Source of the DNA: Babylonia areolata
Taxonomy: Eukaryota; Mollusca; Gastropoda; Neogastropoda; Buccinidae
Direction of reading: 5' to 3'
DNA: 64,000 nucleotides
Assembly (NCBI RefSeq): GCF_041734735.1
Contig: NC_134898.1
Coordinates: 37,611,613-37,675,612, forward strand
Under the pieces are notes generated by a model. It did not search any database and had not been told where the DNA came from. It was given only the letters and a program-made list of their open reading frames with translations. Shown here piece by piece: positions 57,141 to 64,000 of this stretch (position 1 is its first letter; each line of letters starts with the position of its first letter). Both the position numbers and the translations under genes were made by a program.

Positions 57141-58219
57141 TCAATGAATGGGAACCTGACTTTGGATGGGGAAGGTGACAGCTGTGGAAGGAGAGAATTA
57201 GGGCCCTGCTTTCCTGCGCAGAGCCCTAGACACAGCAGATATGAATTCACTGCCCCCCCATGCCTGGAGAATTCTTTAGGACCATTAACCTTTTTTACTC
57301 CAGATTTCTTGGTTAAGGTTCCATGAGAAATATTTGTCGTGATAGCCATTATCATTTCTCTGTATTTTCGGTTTGAATTGGTCACGTGGAAAATACAGCT
57401 GGATCAATTGCGTTGTTTTAAGGAGGGAAGTGCTGCAGCAGTTTAAAAAAATTCAGAAAAACAAGAAAATCAGTTTTATATATGCTTTTTGAACTTCAAC
57501 TTTTGATGAATGAATGGCTTTAACATTACCACTCAGTGACTTCAGCAGTCATTCTGAAGTGGTAAAAGCATACTATATATATATTTTTTTTTTAAACTAA
57601 TTTTTAGGAGTTAGAATTTTTATGTGTGTCATAACTACTTACAGTCTTCGGCTGCTGGCATAGAAGCATGCAATTCACATGTCATGCACTTGTATGTGTG
57701 CGATCTCTTTCAGTCTTCAGCTATGTATACAGAAATATGGAGTGGACAAGCAATTCCATGCGTGCATATTCTCTCTCACTCCCTCTTTCTACTTCTAGCT
57801 CTCTCTCTTTCTTACACTCTCTCCACCCTATATGTCTGTCTCTCTCTCTCTCATATGTGTATACCACAATCATGCACAAATGGAAATATATGCACTACTT
57901 GTGCACACACACATGCACATGCACACAGTTTCAAATATGTTCTTGATTTCTGAATTCTATGTAAAGTCTATTGTATATTAAGTACTCCCAGTATTTTGTG
58001 ATATCTCATTACTATGTTAACTTTATATCAGATGTGATGGGACAGGGCATGCTGAAAAACACCAGATGGCAAAGCCTCTGTCTGTCTTGTCTCTCTATGT
58101 CTGTCCCCATTTTGGTTTTTAAATTTGAAAAAAAAAAGAAAAAAGAAAAGTGTATTGTTTGTTTTATTTTATACTTGATTCATTGTAGACTGATGTCTTT
58201 ATTTTGCACTGTCCTTCAG
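57141..58219. other. Probable intron upstream of the 58-kb exon
   Basis: AT-rich with short TC/CA tracts at 57770-57940. No exon recognised. Confidence 0.5.
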
Positions 58220-59628
58220 GGTCCAGAAAATGATGGTGACAGTCCTGAGTGTACCACGGATGACAACAGCTCTGAGGGCTCTACTTTTGTCGATAGCACA
58301 GAGTGTTCTGGTGGCATTGACAGCACTGAGAGTACTGGTGGTGTTGACAGCAATGAGATTTCTGCTGCCGTTGACATCGCTGGCACTGACAGCACCGAGT
58401 GTTTTACTGGCGTTGACAGCACTGATTGCTCTACTGGTGTTTCTACTGTTGTTGACAGCATTGAGTGCCCTGGTGGCGTTTTTACTGCTGCTGACAGTGC
58501 AGAGTGTTCTACTGGTGTTTTTACTGATATTGACAGTGGCGAGTTTTTATCTGGCATTAACAGCAGTGAGTGTTCTACCAGCATTAATAGCACTGAGTTG
58601 TCATCTGGGGTCGACAGAACTGAGTTTGCTAATGGCGTTGACAGCACTGAGGGTTCATCTGGCATTGACATCACTGAGTGTTCATCAAGTGACCCATCTT
58701 TGCTGCCATGTAATCCTGCCTGTCCCCAGTGTCAGAATGGCGAGAAGGTTGACCAGGCAGCCAGTCACACAGCTCCTGACAGTCCCTTCCTGCCACCACG
58801 CGTCCACGATGCGGCATCTGACGACGACGACTCCAGCAGGGACTGTGAGGAAGAGACATTTGGGTCAGAGGTGGGGAGAAAAGACAAGGTGGACAGGCTG
58901 TCATTAGGCAGGGATGGCTGTGGTCCTGTTGGATTGTTCACGAACAGAGGTGACCCAAGCAGCAGGCTAGATACAATGCATGTGGAACAAGAGGAGGAGA
59001 AGGACAACGGTTTGAGGGTGGATGACGAGGACAACGGTTCCCCCGACGACGCTTCACTCTCCCAGGACAACGGTTCCCACGACGACGCCTCACTCTCCCT
59101 GGACGATGGCTCCCCTGATGAGGTCCCAGTCTCCCTGGACCAGTACCTCGCCTACAGCTCACTGACGACGGGCCATGTGCCTTTGGAAACCTACCTGGCC
59201 GTGGAAACGAGGAAGGCAGCTGCTCAGAGCACCGCCGTCCCTTACAACTGCATGGCAGCAGCAGCGGCTTCCAGTTTGGCTGCTGGTGTTCCCCTCCGGC
59301 AGGTGTACCCTGCCATGGGCTACGTTCAGGTCCAGCCCATGCACGTGGCAGCTGCAGTGGCCACTCAGCACAGCATGAGGGCAGTAGCAGCCCAGCAGCA
59401 AAACCTGATGGCAGCAGCAGCGGTGCAGCAGCAACAGCAGCAGCAGCATGCTGCGCGTGTAGCACAACAGAGGATGGCGGCAGCGGCAGCACAGCAACAG
59501 TCACAGGCAGCCATGCTGCAGCAGCAGCAGCAGTATCTCCTGATGAACAGACACTACGTTGGAGCCCCTGTCATCGTTCCACGACCGACCGTCATACCTG
59601 TACCGGTTGTACCTGCTGCTCCTGTCAG
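58220..59628 (+). CDS. Unrecognised gene, penultimate exon
   Basis: 1,409 nt open in one frame, entering in phase 0 and leaving in phase 2. Repeat-rich 5' half and Ala/Gln-rich 3' half as described for the gene. Confidence 0.75.
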
Positions 59629-60174
59629 GTAGGGTTATGATGCTTCCTATACCGTTCATTTTGTATTCTTGAGGAGAGAAAAAGAAAAAGCTAGGAAACT
59701 TAAATAAGTAATAATCATCTTTTGTTGCATCTAGGGGTTGTAGGAATCAAGCTCTTAAAGCTCCTAGTTGACCTGTCATTGTAAAATAACAATTGTAGCA
59801 GTGTAAATAGACTTTCTTGATGTATAGAAATTATCTTCACTTTGAAATGCCTGAATAGATCATCTACAATCAAAATAATTGGAGGGGGGAGCCTAGAATC
59901 AGAATCCACAATCATTTTCCATTACAAAAATGTTTACTTCCTGAATCTTGTTTAGTTTTTGTGCTGAATTATGTTTTTTTATTTCCTTTGAATCCTCAGT
60001 ATTCTCAGGCAGGTGGAAAGCTTTTTTTATATTATTATTTTATAAAAATACAAAATACTGTGGCACTGAACTCGTTAATTATTGAATTTAATGGAGTGAT
60101 AATTTTTCAGACTTCGGATGCGGGTACATCGTAGTGTCACAATGACGGAAGAGTACAGGGTTGATCGTCAATGA
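58220..60174 (+). CDS. Unrecognised gene, last two exons (Ser/Thr/Glu/Cys repeats, Ala/Gln-rich tail)
   Basis: Exon 58220-59628 (acceptor CTGTCCTTCAG, donor GTCAG|gtaggg) joins in phase to 60111-60174 (acceptor AATTTTTCAG), giving 490 residues that end LRMRVHRSVTMTEEYRVDRQ and TGA. Parts in order: about 17 degenerate units of G-[VI]-D-S-[TS]-E-[CFG]-S-[ST] over the first ~155 residues; PCNPACPQCQNG, a small Cys cluster; a Ser/Asp-rich acidic stretch; three copies of an acidic DxGSxDDASLSxD-type repeat; SLDQYLAYSSLTTGHVPLET; then an Ala/Gln-rich region with QQQQQQQ; and a Val/Pro patch (VIPVPVVPAAP). The upstream start is not found. A read-through ATG at 58193 exists, but the acceptor makes it unlikely. 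I recognise no family. Consistent codon use, an intact frame over 1.4 kb and matching splice phase argue for a real gene. Confidence 0.7.
60111..60174 (+). CDS. Unrecognised gene, terminal exon
   Basis: 64 nt. It completes the AG|A codon and encodes a basic then acidic tail (RMRVHRSVTMTEEYRVDRQ) before TGA. Support is the good acceptor, the correct phase and the immediate in-frame stop. Confidence 0.6.
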
Positions 60175-60275
60175 TGACCTGAGTGAACAGATCCTGCTGG
60201 CATCTGTCTCACTGATTTATAAGGTAACATTCTCTCTGTCTCTGTCTCAGCCTCATCTTTTTCTGAGTGTATGTC

Positions 60276-60325
<50 letters not shown>

Positions 60326-61985
60326 AGCCTCTCTCTCTGTGCCTTTGTCCCTCTCTCTCAATATCTCTCTTCCCCCTTCCACACACCCCCCCCCACACCC
60401 CCCACCTCAACTCTCTCAGAGGGTTTGATGTAAAAAAAAAAAAAAAAAAAGAAGAAGAAGAAAGAAAAAGTAATAATGCTTATTCCACTAACCTAAAATA
60501 AGATAAATTTAATTCCGTTTCAGCCTCATAGTCATTCCCACAATCTCTCTCAGTCTGTGTGTGTTAATCTCATAGTCATGCATATGAGAAACAAACAAAA
60601 AAAGAAATAACAAAAGAATGGTTTGATTCTAAAAATTTGAAAAGAGCATACATTCACGCTTTTGGGGGTTTGGGAAATAGGGAGGAGGGTTGCTCAAAAT
60701 GCCAACTCTTGTGTAGTCTATGATCACCCAGTCTCAGATGTGGATGTGCCTATCTGTGTGTGAGTAGTTTCTGTGGTGAACTTCCATGTTGACAATTTTC
60801 GCAGCAACTGTTACAAGAGTTCAAGTGATTGAGAAAGAAGTTACGAACTTGATGAAATGGTAGCTTAAGCTGTAACTGAGTCCTTACCAGTCATTGAATC
60901 CCTTCTGCAATGACGTAAAAAGTAAGATGAGTTAAATTTAAAAAGCCAAGGTTGTCCCTTGTCAGATGAGCGTAGTGATGGTTGAGCTTATGTCTTGCAT
61001 CCAGTTTTAATCAGACTTGTTTAAGTAACAGCATGATATGTACTGGAATTCAGAGCCAGAGGTCAAGTTCACAACATGGAAAAAGCGTTTCAATTGAAAT
61101 AAAATTGGCTATTGCTTATCTCATATTGAAGGCAATAACAAGGAAAGAACACATGCAAAATTTCAAATCAATATCTCAATAGTTTCTGAGATATCTCAGT
61201 TTGAATATTTTGTATATGTGCATGTTGCGTCATTTTGCGATACAAACTGATTTTTAGACATGCCATGTGTCCACGCTATGTATCTGACAATGTTTGGACT
61301 GATTTTACATCATTTTCATATTACTGTCAAACAGAAAAGACAAAAACATTGAGTGTATAACTATCCAAATCATTTTTATTCATCAGCAAAATCACCTAAA
61401 ATGTGTCAAAATCACATGCAAAATGAGATAAAAAGCCAATTTTACACCCCCGCCAAAGTCTAGGAAATTTCCAAATGTGCCTGAAAATTCTTTCAGACGC
61501 ATAACTCACTACTTACAGTTTTGCTAGAACTACAATCTTCTCAAACAAAAAGTGTAGACGACTAAATGACCTTTATAACTGCAATTTGCGAAGTGAAAAA
61601 ACAGTGCACGAGTGTAACACAAAATCACACCACAGGCATATCATTGCATCTCCACTTCCAGTTGGCCTACAGAGAGGGTTCACATATGAAAATGTTGTCT
61701 GCATCTGACTTCAACTGTCATACATACAAAGTAATGTCATGCATTGTTTCTGACAAATAAATTGAATAATTCTCACTACCCCACCCCACCCCGCCACCAG
61801 ACACTCTCTCCAGCACTTGCCTTTCTTTCCCAAATACACCAACTTGATGTAACATTTCACTATTTCAGGAACCTTATCACCTGTTATGAGTAACAGTTGT
61901 ATATATATATGTCTGAAATATGCCTAAATATATTAAAAAGAAACTTATGCTGACTTCCACTCCCTGAATTTCTCGACAACTGCAT
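60175..61985. other. 3' flank, no gene seen
   Basis: A TC run at 60278-60335, C-rich and poly(A) stretches near 60390-60450, then AT-rich unique DNA. The 3'UTR of the preceding gene should begin here. No clear AATAAA close to the stop. Confidence 0.5.
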
Positions 61986-62385
61986 CAAACTCCTTCACAC
62001 ACCATGTTCTCCCATTGGTGCTGAACATGTCCAAGTTCCAGGCCAAGACAAATTTTGAATCAATTGATCACTATCAACTGTATCTGGCCATTTGAATGCA
62101 TTCCTGTCTCCCCAGCTGGTCATGAATGCCATTGTGGCTCTTGTTGAAGATATTTCTCCAACGTAAAATTTGTCATCATAAAAAACAGCCACTTTTTCTC
62201 CTTGCTGTGTGAATTGTCCAGGCTGCATGTCTTTTGTGCTGGTGTCAGTGGAATCTTGAGCAAAGTCCCTACAGCAACACTCTGTTGGTGGGCTGAAGGT
62301 TTGGCAGCTTCATAGGACGTCCTCTTCCTGATGGGACCAGATTTGATTCCATCCTATCCAGAATGTCATCATCTAAGTATAAAAA
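61940..62385 (-). pseudogene. Broken ORF fragment with 'VAVFYDDKFYVGEI' module
   Basis: Minus strand: DDILDRMESNLVPSGRGRPM, then QPGQFTQQGEKVAVFYDDKF and YVGEISS, NAFKWPD, and in another frame AWNLDMFSTNGRTWCVKEF. The order (G..VAV.YD..FY.G.I ... F.WP ... RTW.V.E) is a small beta-rich module I have seen in many repetitive invertebrate ORFs of unknown class. Frames do not agree, so it is a broken copy. No element class assigned. Confidence 0.4.
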
Positions 62386-62465
62386 AAAAAAAAATAAAAA
62401 AAAGTGGAATGTACTAGTGCTTTACCAATGACTTTTTATGGCTGACTTTATAATCATGGCTTTAA

Positions 62466-62610
62466 AATGGGGAGGTTACCTACTTCCGGGAGGTTATCTG
62501 CCGTAGTTACTTTCGTTTTCTCTGCATAGGCGGATAGTAGTTTGCACAGGACAGGAATGTCAGACCCCTGCCGGAGTCTGCACTAGTTGGGTCATGGTTA
62601 AGTATGTGTA
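62466..62610 (-). repeat. Dispersed repeat D, inverted copy
   Basis: ttacctacttccgggaggtt, ataggcggatagtagtttgc, gtcagacccctgccggagtc and gggtcatggttaagtatgtg are the reverse complement of 7165-7335. Confidence 0.85.
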
Positions 62611-63055
62611 ATTAAATGCCTTTTTCACTTTGTATATGTGTGTGTGTGTGTGTGTGTGTGCACATGAATTTTTACAGCACAAGCATTTGAGCAAATGTGT
62701 GTGTGTGAAGTTCTCTTCTATATATTCATTTATGTATTTGTTTATTTATTGTCATTTTTAATCATTATCGTTATTATTTTCTTTTGTCTTTACCTTTTTC
62801 AGGTCTCCTTATTTTCTTTGTCATTTAATTTTCATTTCAGTGGTCAGGTTTTCTCTCTCTCTGTGTGTGTGTGTGTGTGTGTGTGAGTTGTAGGTTCAAG
62901 AGAGATACGTGTCTGGTATGTTAATTGTTATTGTTTTGTGCTTCACTCAGTGTTGACCTCTCCGCATAAAATTCAAAGAATCAAACTGCTTGACCTGGGG
63001 AGAGTACATCAGCATAATTTGGCTTCACACCATTTTGTCCTTTTTTTTCTGTCAG

Positions 63056-63490
63056 CATGTGATGTGTAATATGATTGTCAATCATATCCAGCTGTGACCA
63101 TCAGAAACAGTAGAGGAGGCAGCTGATGTCCCAACTATCTGGGCTAGAATTTGATTATAGTGGAGAGTGTCTTGCTCAAGTTACATCCCCACTCTTTCAG
63201 CCAAGAGGGTTTTATTTAGGACAGTCAGCGTTTTTACCAATGTTATTTGTATGTAGAATTTTGCCAGAGACGGCTATTGTTGCTGTCGTGGGTTCTTTTG
63301 CATACACAAGGTACATGCTGGTAAAATGGGACCTCAGTTTGTTGTCTGATCTGAAGGACCAGCTCCCAGATCATCACGCATGATTGGGACAGTAGCCAGG
63401 TGGTTAAAATCTGGGTTCCTGCTGGAAGATCAAACCTGGGACTCACACTTCTTAGTTGTGTGCTCTACTGCTGGGCCACTGTTCCTCCTT
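63056..63490 (-). repeat. SINE-like element sharing the family A central block
   Basis: Read on the minus strand: a tRNA-like head (about 63490-63400), aaaagaacccacgacagcaa, ctggcaaaattctacatac, then a different 3' part with gatgtaacttgagcaagaca and ctagcccagatagttgggac. The last part also occurs at 5820-5930, so this family has the same core but another tail. Confidence 0.75.
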
Positions 63491-63829
63491 TCTTTTTTAT
63501 GATGAGAGTCAAGGTCATAAGGTAAGATTTTTAGGTCACAATATGGTGAACTTGAAAAATGTAGAAGTTATTAAGTGCATTAGTTTTTCCTCAAGCCTGT
63601 TACAGTGCTATAAATCCATACAAAAATCAAGGCTTGAGGGTAAAGGTCAAGATAATATTGAAATTTGAAAATAAGAATGAAAAAATAAATAATTAAAAGA
63701 GTCCAAATTGCAAGATGATATGCTATGCACTGTTCTTTTATTTCCAGTTGGTAATTCCTGTATCTATTTGACGATCATTTTGTGTCTTGGAGGCGTTGCT
63801 TTTTTTTTTTCTCTTTTTTTTTTTCTCCG

Positions 63830-64000
63830 CTTAACCCTTTGAGCCCTGAGTTCCTGAGCAATTTTAACCCTTCTGCCTGAGCTCCTGAGCCAAAATTTGC
63901 AAATAATTGGTATTGAACCGTTTGAGCCCTGACCACCGCTTTACCAGTGGCAGAGAAAAATGACATAATGCCCAGCCACCGGTTGAGCGGTGCGTAAACA
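63830..64000. repeat. Repeat-like segment at the window edge
   Basis: Internal near-duplicates tttgagccctgagttcctga / cctgagctcctgagcc and the inverted pair accaccgctttaccagtggc / gccaccggttgagcggtg suggest the end of a dispersed element that continues outside the window. Confidence 0.5.

Overview
This is an animal nuclear genome window. It has long introns, canonical GT-AG splice sites, many tRNA-headed SINEs and LINE fragments, and large CA/TC/G microsatellites. The SINE families (one with an AATAC-type tail, one ending in a 'GCGCTTAGAGCTTGG...GCGCTATTTAAGTATCC'-type 3' end) are of the kind I associate with molluscs, most likely a marine gastropod. That placement is inference.

Layout. (1) Positions 1-15,441, minus strand: the 5' two-thirds of a ZMYM2/3/4-type MYM zinc-finger gene. 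Ten coding exons can be placed with intact reading phase (1,091 residues) and the gene runs off the left edge. It has a 535-residue acidic N-terminus with SUMO-interaction-like and sumoylation-like motifs, then eight MYM finger units, then the 'CKP...TKATSCRPHxQ..ECQT' segment typical of ZMYM2/4. (2) Positions 15,442-17,562: a head-to-head intergenic region. (3) Positions 17,563-38,504, plus strand: a complete DBHS-family gene (SFPQ/NONO/PSPC1 relative). Its nine coding exons join in phase to a 788-residue protein with RRM1, RRM2, NOPS, coiled coil, a 21-fold [DE]RG-type repeat exon and a KRMRRF terminus. (4) Positions 38,505-58,219: 3'UTR, then about 19 kb of repeats (long tRNA-derived SINEs including one with a clear 15-bp target-site duplication, minisatellites, LINE tails). 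A few splice-flanked candidate exons are not provable. (5) Positions 58,220-60,174, plus strand: the last two exons of an unrecognised gene encoding Ser/Thr/Glu/Cys repeats, acidic repeats and an Ala/Gln-rich tail. (6) Positions 60,175-64,000: AT-rich DNA, a broken minus-strand ORF fragment, and repeat copies.

The two well-supported genes are both nuclear: a chromatin/SUMO-linked MYM-finger scaffold and an RNA-binding paraspeckle/splicing protein. They diverge from a 2.2-kb shared interval. I see no operon, CRISPR array, bacterial gene or obvious new multi-gene system. The most unusual structures are local. The last visible ZMYM exon has its 3' end and splice donor copied tandemly three more times in the following intron. 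A roughly 52-bp array of donor-like motifs and 12-bp palindromes seems to have been amplified from the edge of a dispersed repeat. The unrecognised gene at 58-60 kb is built from coding repeats.
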